Of a stretch of DNA of 50,029 nt, positions 33,737 to 42,419 are shown piece by piece. The notes beneath the pieces are model-generated. The model made no database searches, was not told the origin of the DNA, and worked only from the letters and a program-made list of their open reading frames with translations. The stretch is from an uncultured Collinsella sp. (lineage in GTDB: Bacteria; Actinomycetota; Coriobacteriia; Coriobacteriales; Coriobacteriaceae): assembly GCA_902470895.1 (NCBI GenBank), contig CABRID010000003.1, positions 1 through 50,029 of the forward strand. Direction: 5' to 3'. A program made the position numbers and the translations under genes. Numbering within the stretch: position 1 is the stretch's first letter; each line of letters opens with the position of its first letter.

Positions 33737-33796
33737 ATGTCGCGCGTGGGATAGAGCACATGCGAGAGAAAAACGCGGCTATTCGCTGTCCGCTGT

Positions 33797-34807
33797 CTAG
33801 CTGCTCGCGCGTTGCACGAGCTTAACGGGGACAAGCGTCTCCATCTCGGGCTCTTCGCCGCGCAGCAGGGCGAGCAGGGCCTGACATCCCTCGTGCGCGA
33901 GGCGCTCGGGGAAGCGGCGGATGGTGCTGATTTGCGGCGTCGGAAGCTGCGCGTAAACGGAATCGTCGAAGCCGATGAGACGGACGTCTTCGGGTACGCG
34001 CTTGCCGGCGGCAACGAGCGCACGCAGCGCGCCCACGGCTGCGTGGTCGCTATGGGCGAAGACGCCGTCGACGGGGTAGCCCGTGGAGAGGAAGTCGGTC
34101 ACGAGCTCTTCCGACTCGATGATGCTCGGCTGCTTACCCGAGACAAACAGCTGGTAGTCGCGGCGTAGCGGCATTCCGTGCGCGGCGAGCGCCCGCTCGT
34201 AGCCCATCTGGCGCTCGTTGCCGGGGTAGTTGGCGGTAAAACTCGAGATGCTCAGGATGTCCTTGCAGCCGCGCTCGATGAGGTGCTCGGTCGCCATGTA
34301 GCCACCGCCGATGTTGTCGGAGCCCACGTGTGGGAAACCGAGGTCGTTTTCGGGCGCACGGTCGATGCAGACCACGGGGATTCCGTGGGGGACGAACTCG
34401 CCGTCGAGCCTGCGCAGGCCGGAGATACAGATGATACCGTCGGCCTGCTTGCTTGCCAGCGTGCGGAAGTAGTCACGCTCGCGGGCGGGGTCATTGGCGC
34501 TGTTGCAAACAAAGACCGAGTAGTCCTCGGTTGCCAGCTCGCGCTCCACATGCAGGGCGATCTTGGAAAAGAAGTCGTTGGAGATGTCCGGCACGATCAT
34601 GCCGATGGTCCGGGACTGGGCCATACGGAGGCTCTTCGCCGCCATGTTCGTGACGTAGCCGTATTCCTTTAGGGCGGCTTCCACGCGTTTGCGGGTGTCT
34701 TCGGAAAAACGGCCGCTGCCGTTGATGACGTGGGAGACCGTGGCGACGGATACGCCGGCCGCGACGGCAATCTGACGCATGGATGGGCGCTTGCCTGGTG
34801 TGGGCAT
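33797..34807 (-). CDS. LacI-family repressor of the sugar module
   Basis: 336-residue LacI/GalR repressor. The headpiece MRQIAVAAGVSVATVSHVINGSGRFSEDTR carries the HTH and hinge region. The periplasmic-binding-like sensor domain starts at RTIGMIVPDISNDFF and includes DGIICISG, PVVCIDR and LIGFDD motifs. The effector is unknown and is likely a sugar phosphate or free sugar of the neighbouring pathway. AGGAGG precedes the ATG. A GGTTAA-N4-TTAACC site (34831-34846) lies just upstream, and near-identical sites lie before the epimerase gene, so it probably represses both itself and the epimerase-rpiB unit. Confidence 0.93.
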   Translation of the reverse strand: MPTPGKRPSMRQIAVAAGVSVATVSHVINGSGRFSEDTRKRVEAALKEYGYVTNMAAKSLRMAQSRTIGMIVPDISNDFFSKIALHVERELATEDYSVFVCNSANDPARERDYFRTLASKQADGIICISGLRRLDGEFVPHGIPVVCIDRAPENDLGFPHVGSDNIGGGYMATEHLIERGCKDILSISSFTANYPGNERQMGYERALAAHGMPLRRDYQLFVSGKQPSIIESEELVTDFLSTGYPVDGVFAHSDHAAVGALRALVAAGKRVPEDVRLIGFDDSVYAQLPTPQISTIRRFPERLAHEGCQALLALLRGEEPEMETLVPVKLVQRASS

Positions 34808-34830
34808 GGGGCCTCCTGCTGCTTTCGGGT

Positions 34831-34846
34831 GGTTAACAGATTAACC
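34831..34846. promoter_or_regulatory. LacI autoregulatory operator
   Basis: GGTTAACAGATTAACC is a perfect palindrome outside its 4-bp centre. It lies 24-39 bp upstream of the lacI start and resembles the two sites at 32404 and 32438. Confidence 0.65.
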
Positions 34847-34859
34847 GAGATTGTAGCGC

Positions 34860-35057
34860 ATGCGCGATGCCGTAATGGGTCGCTTCGAAGTCGTTTTGTC
34901 GCGCTCGGTCTGCACCTTGGATAAGAAGGAGTTCGTCGAGCACTCCGATCCGGAGCGCACGCGCGCCAACATCCCGCTGTTCCAGCAGGGCATCATGATA
35001 CAGCAGCTCAACTCCGAGAAGCTCGTGGTCGAGACCATGGTGAAGTTCTGCGGCTAG
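34860..35057 (+). pseudogene. Probable C-terminal gene fragment, unknown
   Basis: A 65-codon frame immediately follows an in-frame TAG and has no ribosome site. Its product (RFEVVLSRSVCTLDKKEFVE near the start, LFQQGIMIQQLNSEKLVVET later) has the composition and codon use of a real protein end. I do not recognise the family. The likeliest reading is the 3' relic of a gene whose front was lost when the sugar module or lacI was inserted. Confidence 0.45.
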
Positions 35058-35144
35058 TAATTACTGCATTACATATTCTGTTGTCACCTGGGAGGCTTGT
35101 TTTTGCGGGCCTCTTTGTGTTGCTATGGAGCCCTGGCCTGTCGA

Positions 35145-35190
35145 TAAACAAAGCGCCCGCTTGCCGGGGAGCAAGCGGGCGCTTCTGAGC
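35145..35190 (-). terminator. Terminator of the kinase operon
   Basis: AAGCGCCCGCTTGC (35151-35164) pairs perfectly with GCAAGCGGGCGCTT (35171-35184). On the minus strand it is followed by TTTGTTTATC, placing it 51 nt beyond the pknB stop. Confidence 0.8.
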
Positions 35191-35234
35191 GAATATGTTT
35201 GCGGCCATAGCCGCTGCAGGTGATGGGTTGTCGA

Positions 35235-37181
35235 CTAGTTAGTCGTCGTGCCGGAATCGTCACCCGAGGTGGAGCTAGAAAGTGCGACCGTCAGCGTGAT
35301 CGTGCTGTCGGTGGACTGCTTGCCGGTGGGGGAGACGCCCGTAACGGTGGCATCCTCGTTACCGCTCACGGGATTGCCGTTCTGGTCACAGAAGCCAATG
35401 TTATAGAAACCGGCGTTGTTGAGCGCGGTAACGGCGGCGGAAATGCTCTTGCCGTACAGGTTGCCCGGGACGGTGGCCTTGCCGGACTTCTTGGCAATGA
35501 CGACGGTAATCGTGGCGCCGGGCTTCTGCTTACCGCTGGGGTTCCAGCTGATCACGGTGCCCTCGGTAACAGAGTCGTTCTCCTGGTAGCTCACGTCGAC
35601 GCCAAAACCTGCCATATCGAGGGCGTTGCGCGCCTGGGCCTCGGTCATGTCGGTCAGGTCGGGGACGGACGTGGTATCCGGGCCGCTCGAGACCTTGTAC
35701 GAGATGGTCGTGCCCTTCGCGACTTCCTTACCGGCTCCGGTGCCCTGCTCAAAGACCTGGCCCTCATCGGCCTCGTTGGCCTCCTCGGAGGCGTTGCCCT
35801 TCAGGCCAACGCTTGCCAGCGCGGCTTCTGCCTGGTCCTTGGTCAGGCCGACAAGCTGGGGAACCTCAACCTTCTCAGAGGGCTTGGGGCCCTTGGAGAT
35901 TACCAGGTTCACCTTAGTGCCCTTGGCCTTCTTGGTGTTGCCGTTGGGCGTCTGCTCGGCGACCTTGCCCTCGTCGACATCGTCGTTGTAGCTTTGGTCG
36001 ATGGTGCCGACCTCGAGGCCGGCTTCCTTGATCAGCTCGACGGCAGTCTGCTGGTCCTTGCCCAGTACGTCGGGCACGGCGACCTGCTCGCCGCCAAAGA
36101 GTCCTGTGGCAAAGGCCACCACGATGCCGATGACGGCAACCGCTGCCACCACGGCGGCGATGATCTTGTTCTTGTTGGATTTGGGCTCTTCGACCTCGTA
36201 GGAGCCGGTGGAGCCCGAAACCGAGCTACGGGCGGTATTCTGGCCGCTCACGCCCGAGACAGGACGCACCATGGCGCGCGTCTGATCGGAAAGCTCACGA
36301 GTCTTGGTGGCGCCCAGCTCACCGGGGGCACCGATGATGCGCGTGGGCTCCGAGACGTTGACGGCACGGCCCGACAGGTAGCTGTTGAGCACCTGACGCA
36401 GCTCGTCGGCGGTCTGGAAGCGGTTTGCGGGGTCCTTCTCCATGCACTTGAGGATGATGCGCTCAAGGTCGGCGTCGACACCGGAGTTGATCTGGCTCGG
36501 CGGAATAGGCAACTCGTTGACCTGCTTGAGTGCGACCGAGATAGCGTCGTCACCGTCAAAGGGAACGCGGCCGGTGGCGCATTCATACATTACGACGCCC
36601 AGCGAGTAGATATCCGAGGTGGGGCCGAGGTCCTGACCACGGGTCTGCTCGGGGCTGACGTAGTGGGCGGTTCCCAGCACGTTGTTGTCTTGCGTGAGGT
36701 GGCTGTTCTTGGCGCGCGCAATGCCAAAGTCCATCACCTTGATGTTGCCGTCGGGCAGCACCATGATGTTCTGCGGCTTAATGTCGCGGTGGATGATCTC
36801 GTGCTTGTGGGCGACCGAAAGCGCGGAGCTGATCTGCGAGCCGATCTGGGCGACCTTCTTGGGGTCGAGGGCGCCGTGGCTCTTGATGCCGCTCTTAAGG
36901 TCGGTGCCGCGCAGGTACTCCATGACGATGTAATAGGTGTCGCCGTCCTTGCCCCAATCGTAGACGCCCACGATATAGGGGGAGGAGAGACCGGCTGCTG
37001 CCTGGGCCTCCTGCTTAAAGCGTGCGGCGAAGGTCGCGTCGCCAGCATACTGCGGCAGCATGATCTTGACGGCTACCGTGCGGTCGAGAACCTGGTCCTG
37101 TGCACGGTAGACGGTCGCCATGCCGCCTGTTCCCACCTTATCCTTGAGGAGGTATCTTCCCCCGAGGACCCTCTGTTCCAT
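35235..37181 (-). CDS. pknB: PASTA-domain Ser/Thr protein kinase (PknB/Stk1)
   Basis: 648-residue membrane receptor kinase that senses cell-wall fragments. The kinase domain covers about residues 10-275, with the Gly loop VGTGGMATVY, catalytic Lys in TVAVKIML, HRDIKPQN and DFG (MDFGIARAK). A juxtamembrane Thr/Ser-rich segment and one membrane helix (about 345-367, IIAAVVAAVAVIGIVVAFA) follow. Four external PASTA repeats come next, each beginning with a VPxLxG/D-type motif (VAVPDVLG, VEVPQLVG, TSVPDLTD, ATVPGNLY). The tail is Ser/Thr-rich. I take ATG 37181 because AGGAGCAGGA precedes it. It is the last gene of the operon, 132 nt after the RodA-PBP fusion. Likely substrates include the FHA proteins of the same operon. 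Confidence 0.96.
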   Translation of the reverse strand: MEQRVLGGRYLLKDKVGTGGMATVYRAQDQVLDRTVAVKIMLPQYAGDATFAARFKQEAQAAAGLSSPYIVGVYDWGKDGDTYYIVMEYLRGTDLKSGIKSHGALDPKKVAQIGSQISSALSVAHKHEIIHRDIKPQNIMVLPDGNIKVMDFGIARAKNSHLTQDNNVLGTAHYVSPEQTRGQDLGPTSDIYSLGVVMYECATGRVPFDGDDAISVALKQVNELPIPPSQINSGVDADLERIILKCMEKDPANRFQTADELRQVLNSYLSGRAVNVSEPTRIIGAPGELGATKTRELSDQTRAMVRPVSGVSGQNTARSSVSGSTGSYEVEEPKSNKNKIIAAVVAAVAVIGIVVAFATGLFGGEQVAVPDVLGKDQQTAVELIKEAGLEVGTIDQSYNDDVDEGKVAEQTPNGNTKKAKGTKVNLVISKGPKPSEKVEVPQLVGLTKDQAEAALASVGLKGNASEEANEADEGQVFEQGTGAGKEVAKGTTISYKVSSGPDTTSVPDLTDMTEAQARNALDMAGFGVDVSYQENDSVTEGTVISWNPSGKQKPGATITVVIAKKSGKATVPGNLYGKSISAAVTALNNAGFYNIGFCDQNGNPVSGNEDATVTGVSPTGKQSTDSTITLTVALSSSTSGDDSGTTTN

Positions 37182-37313
37182 TCCTGCTCCTAACATAACT
37201 ATTCGCTCAACGATGTGTGTAGTACCTATGATGTGGCCGCTGGGGCCGTGTGGCGCGTTGCCGCTAACTCTTCGGCCGCGGCGCGCCTCGGGTGTCCGAT
37301 TCGATCATGGGCA

Positions 37314-40184
37314 TCACGCTCCCTGTGCGGCAAGCGCCGCGGTCAGGACGATGCCGGCGATCTTGGCGGCCTTGACGTCATGCTTGTCGTAATCCTCTAA
37401 GGCCACCGAGATGGCGACCGTGGGTGAATCGTAAGGTGCAAAGCCAACGAACATCGAGTTGACGTTGGTGCCGCCAGTCTCGGCCGAGCCGGTCTTGCCG
37501 GCGACCTTGACGCCTGGGATCTGGGTATCGGTGCCGGTGCCGGACTGGACGACGGCAAGCATGGCCTGCTTGACCTGGTCGGCCGTGGCGGAGCTGACGG
37601 CCTGACCCAGCGAGCGGGACTGCGTGGTCTTGACTACGGTTCCGTCCGGGGCGAGTACCTGGGCTACAAAGTACGGGTCCATGACCACGCCGCTGTTAGC
37701 GATGGCGGCGGCAATCACGGCGTTTTGCATGACGGTGGTCTGCGGGCCGGGCGTGTGGTCCATGCCGACAGGCTGGCCGGCGCCGGCCCAGGCGGTCTCC
37801 CACTCGGTCATGAGCGACGGGTCGGCCATGATGGAGGCCGCGGAGGTCAGGTCCTGGCCGAGCTTTTGGCCGTAGCCAAAGGCGTTGGCAAACTGCACGA
37901 GCGTGTTTGCGCCAACTTCGTTGGCCACCTGGCCAAAGACGACGTTGGAGGACACGGCAAAGGCCTGCTGCAGGCTGATGGTGCCGTAGCTCTCGTTGGC
38001 ATAGTTGGTGACCGGTGCGTTGCCGATGTCCATGGAGCCGGGCGCTTGGTAGGTGCTGGTAAGGCTGGCGGTACCGGTCTCGAGTGCCGCGGAAAGCGTA
38101 ACGACCTTAAACGTTGAGCCCGGCGTGTACAGCGCGTCCATGGCGCGATTGTACATGGAGCCGTCCTCGCCGCCGCCCGTCTGCAGCAGGGCATCGATGT
38201 TGGTGTTGTCGTAGGTGGGCGAGCTGGCACATGCGAGCACCGCGCCGGTACGCGGGTCGATGACCACTACAGCGCCCTTAAAGCCCTTGAGCGCCTGCTC
38301 GGCAGCCGTCTGGATGCGCGAGTCGATGGTGAGCTTGGCGGTGTTGCCCGGCTGGGTCTGGCCCGCGAGCGACGCGATGGCGTTGTTCCAGCTGGAGTAA
38401 TCCTTAGAGCCGGTGAGCGTGTCGTTCATGACGCTCTCGATGGCGGTGGTGCCATACTGCTGGCTCACATAGCCAACCACGTGCGCTGCCAGGTTACCGT
38501 TGGGGTAGGAGCGTACGTAGGTGCCGTCCTCCTGCTGCAGCGACTCGGCCAGCGTCACGCCGTCGGACGTGATGATGGAACCGCGCTGGATGTACTTGGA
38601 GCGGGCGATGGTGTGGTTGTTGGTCGGCATGTCCTGATAGTCCTTAGCCTTGATGACCTGGACATAGGTGAGGTTGCCGATAAGGATGGCGAACAGCGCC
38701 GTAAAGGCGAGCACCGCACGGGTTAGACGGTTGGCGAGCGCAACGCGGCCGAGCACACCGGATTCAGGCGTGTCGAGCAGGCGACGGCGCATGCGTGAGC
38801 CGACGGAATGGCTGCCGCTGCCGTAGGAAGACGAGGTGGCAAAGCGCGTGCCCGTCGGGGCGGCGGCAGATGCGACCTGATCATCGGTGATGGCGGCCAT
38901 GGTGCCGGTGCCGGTAAGCTCGGCCTCGCGTCCGGTCGCCTCGTCACCGGCGCGCAGCAGGAGCGCGACGATGATAAAGCTCGCCAGCAGAGAGGAGCCG
39001 CCCTGGCTCATAAAGGGCAGGGTGACGCCGGTCAGCGGGATCAGGCGGGTTACGCCGCCAACGATCAAGAAGGCCTGGAAGCTGATGGCGGCCGTAAGGC
39101 CCGTGGCGCTAAAGGCAGCGAGGTCGGATTTAGCGCGGGCAGCCGTGGTCAGGCCGCGAACGGCAAAGAGCATAAAAAGGATGAGCACGGCGCCGCCGCC
39201 CAAAAGGCCCATCTCTTCGCCGATAGCCGAGAAGATAAAGTCGGACTCGACGACAGGGATGTTGTTGGCCATGCCGTTGCCGATGCCAACACCGACCAGA
39301 CCGCCATCGGCAAGCGAGAAGAGCGACTGGACGATCTGGTAGCCCTGGCCCTGGGCGTCCTTAAACGGATCGAGCCAAACCTGGAAACGCACCTGAACGT
39401 GAGACAGGAACTTGTAGGCGCCCACGGCTCCAACAGCTAAGAGCGCAAGGCCGATAACGACATACGAAAAGCGCCCCGTGGCAACGTAGAGCATCAGCAA
39501 GAAGATGGTGTAGAACAGCACGGCCGAACCTAGGTCGCGTTCGAAGACGACGACGAGCAGGCACACACCCCACACGGCAAACAGCGGCAGCAGCAGTCGC
39601 AGGCGAGGGATCTTAAAGCCCAGAATCTTGCGGTTGGAGATGGAGAGCAGCTCGCGGTTCTCGGCCAGGTAGCCGGCCAGGAACAGGACGATAAAGACCT
39701 TGGCGAACTCGCCGGGCTGGATGGTAAAGCCCGCGATGCGAATCCACAGCTTGGAGCCCGAGATCGTGGTGCCGATAAAGATAGGCAGCATCAGCAGAAT
39801 GATGCCGATGATGCCAAAGGTGTACTTGTAGCGCATGACCACGTCGAGGTTTTTGACTAGTGCAAGCGTTCCTACCATGAGCGCCACCGAGACAAACAGG
39901 ATGATGAGCTGTGAGATGGCGAGAGCGGGGGCGAGACGCGTCACGAACGTGATGCCGATGCCCGAAAGTATAAATACGATGGGCAGGATGGCGGGGTCGG
40001 CACCGGGCGCCAAGATGCGCACGGCAATGTGGGCCGCGGCAAAGGCGGCAAAGAGGCCGATCGGTACGGCGAGCGTCTCAAAGGAGATGGCAGCGCCCGC
40101 GGTGAGGACGTACATCGCATACAGCAGGATGACGGGGAACGCCGAGGCGATGAGCAAGAGCAGCTCGGTGTTGCGGCGACTCAT
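37314..40184 (-). CDS. RodA/FtsW SEDS glycosyltransferase fused to class B PBP
   Basis: 956-residue single polypeptide that joins both halves of a peptidoglycan synthase. Residues 1 to about 425 are a SEDS glycan polymerase of the FtsW/RodA family with about ten membrane helices, WIRIAGFTIQPGEFAKV, VWLDPFKDAQGQGYQIVQS and LPFMSQGGSSLL motifs. A cytosolic Ser/Thr-rich linker (about 425-490) leads to another membrane helix (TRAVLAFTALFAILIGNLTYV) and an external PBP. Its transpeptidase motifs are STFK, SSN and KTGS. Both modules keep full length and catalytic motifs. In mycobacteria rodA and pbpA are separate neighbours in this operon, so this is a fusion of the pair. ATG 40184 is chosen over the GTG three codons earlier, which overlaps the AAAGGGAG site. 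Confidence 0.95.
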   Translation of the reverse strand: MSRRNTELLLLIASAFPVILLYAMYVLTAGAAISFETLAVPIGLFAAFAAAHIAVRILAPGADPAILPIVFILSGIGITFVTRLAPALAISQLIILFVSVALMVGTLALVKNLDVVMRYKYTFGIIGIILLMLPIFIGTTISGSKLWIRIAGFTIQPGEFAKVFIVLFLAGYLAENRELLSISNRKILGFKIPRLRLLLPLFAVWGVCLLVVVFERDLGSAVLFYTIFLLMLYVATGRFSYVVIGLALLAVGAVGAYKFLSHVQVRFQVWLDPFKDAQGQGYQIVQSLFSLADGGLVGVGIGNGMANNIPVVESDFIFSAIGEEMGLLGGGAVLILFMLFAVRGLTTAARAKSDLAAFSATGLTAAISFQAFLIVGGVTRLIPLTGVTLPFMSQGGSSLLASFIIVALLLRAGDEATGREAELTGTGTMAAITDDQVASAAAPTGTRFATSSSYGSGSHSVGSRMRRRLLDTPESGVLGRVALANRLTRAVLAFTALFAILIGNLTYVQVIKAKDYQDMPTNNHTIARSKYIQRGSIITSDGVTLAESLQQEDGTYVRSYPNGNLAAHVVGYVSQQYGTTAIESVMNDTLTGSKDYSSWNNAIASLAGQTQPGNTAKLTIDSRIQTAAEQALKGFKGAVVVIDPRTGAVLACASSPTYDNTNIDALLQTGGGEDGSMYNRAMDALYTPGSTFKVVTLSAALETGTASLTSTYQAPGSMDIGNAPVTNYANESYGTISLQQAFAVSSNVVFGQVANEVGANTLVQFANAFGYGQKLGQDLTSAASIMADPSLMTEWETAWAGAGQPVGMDHTPGPQTTVMQNAVIAAAIANSGVVMDPYFVAQVLAPDGTVVKTTQSRSLGQAVSSATADQVKQAMLAVVQSGTGTDTQIPGVKVAGKTGSAETGGTNVNSMFVGFAPYDSPTVAISVALEDYDKHDVKAAKIAGIVLTAALAAQGA

Positions 40185-40200
40185 AAGCGGCACTCCCTTT

Positions 40201-42000
40201 CTAATTCTTATCGGAGGCTTCGGCCTCGGCGGACTGTTCGGCGGTTTTCTCGGAATCTGATTCGGAGGTCGATCCCTGATTGGTGTTGTCGCGAATCGTT
40301 TGCGCGTCGATCACCTGGCGGGTCTGCTCCTCGTCGATCTGGTGGCGGTACTTGGATATCGTGTCCTGCGCATCGTCGACACTTGTTTGCGGAATGCCCG
40401 CCTTGAGGCGGTTTTGCGTGTCTTCGGGCAGGTCGGACAGCTTGATGCTGGTTTCGCTTTCGAGCCAGTGGAGCTTGAGTCCGAGTGGCTTGCCGGGCAG
40501 GCCGCGCCAGACGGCGACATTGCCCTGGTAGGTACCCAGGTAGTACGAGCCGGTGACACCCGTGTAGGCCCAGATGCCAGCTGCCAGCACAAAGACGAGG
40601 GCCAGGATGGCGGCGATAGTAACGTTGCGGCGACGCACGCGTTGCGCCTCGCGCATAACGCCATCGTCAACCAGGTCAACGACTACTACGGTTACGTTGT
40701 CGTGGCCGCCGGCGGCAAGCGCCGCGTCCACTAGGTTGTCGACGCAGATTTGCGCGGTTGAGGACTGCGTGGCGATGTTCTCGATATCGCTATCGGGAAT
40801 CATGCTCGAAAGGCCGTCGGAGCACAGGATCAGACGGTCGCCTTCCTCGATATGCAGAGTGAAGTGGTCGGCATACATGGCGGGGTCCGAGCCCAGCGCA
40901 CGGGTGATGACCGAACGGTTGGGGTGGACGCGAGCCTCGTCTGCCGTGATCTCGCCAGCGTCCACGAGCTCCTCCACGTAGGAGTGGTCGCGGGTCACGC
41001 GGATGAGCGTGCCCTCGTGGAGCAGATAGGCGCGAGAGTCGCCCACGTGGGCGATGGCGAGCGTGTCGTTTTCGATGTAGGCGCAGGTGGCTGTGCAGCC
41101 CATGCCGGGCTTGCCCAGGCCGTTCAGGGCCGCCTCGATTACGGCGGCGTTGGCTGCCTCGACGGCTGCGGCCAGGCGTGCTGCGTCGGCGGACTGTGGG
41201 GCCGTCTTGGCAATAGTCTCGACGGCGATGGAAGAGGCTACCTCGCCGGCAGCGTGACCACCCATGCCGTCGCATACGCAAAAGAGCGGCGACTGCACCA
41301 GGTAGGAATCCTCATTGTGCGGGCGCACGCAGCCAACGTCGGAGCGGGCGCCCCACATGAGTTGCGTGGTGGTGCCGGCATCATAGGTCGAGTCGGTCTC
41401 GATGCGCTCCTCGGTCAGGGGTTCAAAGCTCATGGTCGAGCCGGGGTCTTTGAGCTTGGCCTCAACGGCGGCAACGTCGATTTCGGCGGTGTCACCGGGA
41501 GAGACGGTGTCGGTCACGGCGTTTGATTCGGAATCGCCGGTGTCCGGGGAGTCGGGCTCCTCGGAAACGCGGGCGGTCGACTCGTCATCTTGCGGGCTGA
41601 CGTCTATAGGCTCGGGCGCCGGCGTAGACGCGGGCGCAACCTTGGATGCCGGGGCTATGGGAAACGCCGGCGCGGCGGGCTCGGGTGCCGCAAACACCGC
41701 AGCGCTCTCGTTGATTGCCGCGGCGACGGGCTCTGCAAAGTGAGCCGGCGCCGGGGTTGCTTCGGGTGCTGTGGGCTGTTCCGCAGCATGTGCGCCGATG
41801 GGCGCCGCTGCGGCATCCTCTTCGTCCTCGTTATCGGCGAGATCCGAAATATCATGCGTTACATGCGAAAGAGGCAGGGAGAACACGGTGTCCTCGGGTT
41901 CCACGGGTGCGGAGCCCGCTGGAGCGGCGTGGGCCGGCGCAGCTGTGGCGGCGGCCGGTGCCTCGGTCATAGTTGCGGACTTGTTCTCCTCGTCGATCAT
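40201..42000 (-). CDS. pstP: PP2C-type Ser/Thr phosphatase (PstP-like)
   Basis: 599-residue membrane phosphatase that reverses the kinases of this operon. An N-terminal extension of about 215 residues, very rich in Ala/Pro/Glu, is unusual, since PstP normally starts directly with the catalytic domain. The PP2C domain (about 215-450) has RPHNEDSY, VCDGMGGHAAGE, GDSRAYLL, LCSDGLSSM and GGHDNVTVVVV, which carry the metal-binding Asp residues. One membrane helix follows (TIAAILALVFVLAAGIWAY), then an external 100-residue tail. Its ATG overlaps the stop of the FHA gene upstream by four bases. The SEDS-PBP gene follows 16 nt later. Confidence 0.94.
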   Translation of the reverse strand: MIDEENKSATMTEAPAAATAAPAHAAPAGSAPVEPEDTVFSLPLSHVTHDISDLADNEDEEDAAAAPIGAHAAEQPTAPEATPAPAHFAEPVAAAINESAAVFAAPEPAAPAFPIAPASKVAPASTPAPEPIDVSPQDDESTARVSEEPDSPDTGDSESNAVTDTVSPGDTAEIDVAAVEAKLKDPGSTMSFEPLTEERIETDSTYDAGTTTQLMWGARSDVGCVRPHNEDSYLVQSPLFCVCDGMGGHAAGEVASSIAVETIAKTAPQSADAARLAAAVEAANAAVIEAALNGLGKPGMGCTATCAYIENDTLAIAHVGDSRAYLLHEGTLIRVTRDHSYVEELVDAGEITADEARVHPNRSVITRALGSDPAMYADHFTLHIEEGDRLILCSDGLSSMIPDSDIENIATQSSTAQICVDNLVDAALAAGGHDNVTVVVVDLVDDGVMREAQRVRRRNVTIAAILALVFVLAAGIWAYTGVTGSYYLGTYQGNVAVWRGLPGKPLGLKLHWLESETSIKLSDLPEDTQNRLKAGIPQTSVDDAQDTISKYRHQIDEEQTRQVIDAQTIRDNTNQGSTSESDSEKTAEQSAEAEASDKN

Positions 42001-42413
42001 CGACGGTTCACCTTCATGACCACGTCGCCAATCTGGACTTCGTCGCCTTCGCGCAGCGTCGCGGGCTCCACCAGCTGGCGGCCGTTGACGAGCGTGCCGT
42101 TAAGCGAGTTGAGGTCTTCGATGATGAGCGCCGGGCCCTGCAGCGAAAAGCGCGCATGCGAGGCCGAGACGAACGGTTCGTTGATGCAGATGTCCGAAGA
42201 TGGCGAGCGACCGACGATGACGGGGCCGAGCATGTCTACGTGGATGCCGCGGATACCGCGCGGACCCTTGTCCACATCGATCGTCCAAATGGCCGAGTCG
42301 CGGCGCTGTCCGCGCACAAGTCCCACGCCGGTCTTCATGACGGCGAACAGGAAGATATAGAGCAGGGCGACCAGGACGATGCGGCCTGCAAAAAGGACGA
42401 TATCGATGTTCAT
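41997..42413 (-). CDS. fhaB: Membrane-anchored FHA protein (FhaB/FipA-like)
   Basis: 138-residue protein with one N-terminal membrane helix (IVLFAGRIVLVALLYIFLFAV) and a C-terminal FHA phosphothreonine-binding domain. FHA motifs are GPVIVGRSPSSDI, FVSASHARF and DLNSLNGTLVNG. It matches mycobacterial FhaB (FipA), which recruits kinase-phosphorylated partners to the division or elongation site. It lies between the other FHA gene (6-nt gap) and the phosphatase (ATGA overlap). Confidence 0.94.
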   Translation of the reverse strand: MNIDIVLFAGRIVLVALLYIFLFAVMKTGVGLVRGQRRDSAIWTIDVDKGPRGIRGIHVDMLGPVIVGRSPSSDICINEPFVSASHARFSLQGPALIIEDLNSLNGTLVNGRQLVEPATLREGDEVQIGDVVMKVNRR

Positions 42414-42419
42414 AAGCGA

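Noticed and set aside
35220..37193. 657-codon frame antisense to pknB
   Set aside because: The sense strand encodes an unambiguous PASTA kinase. The antisense frame has Val/Asp/Gly-rich shadow composition.
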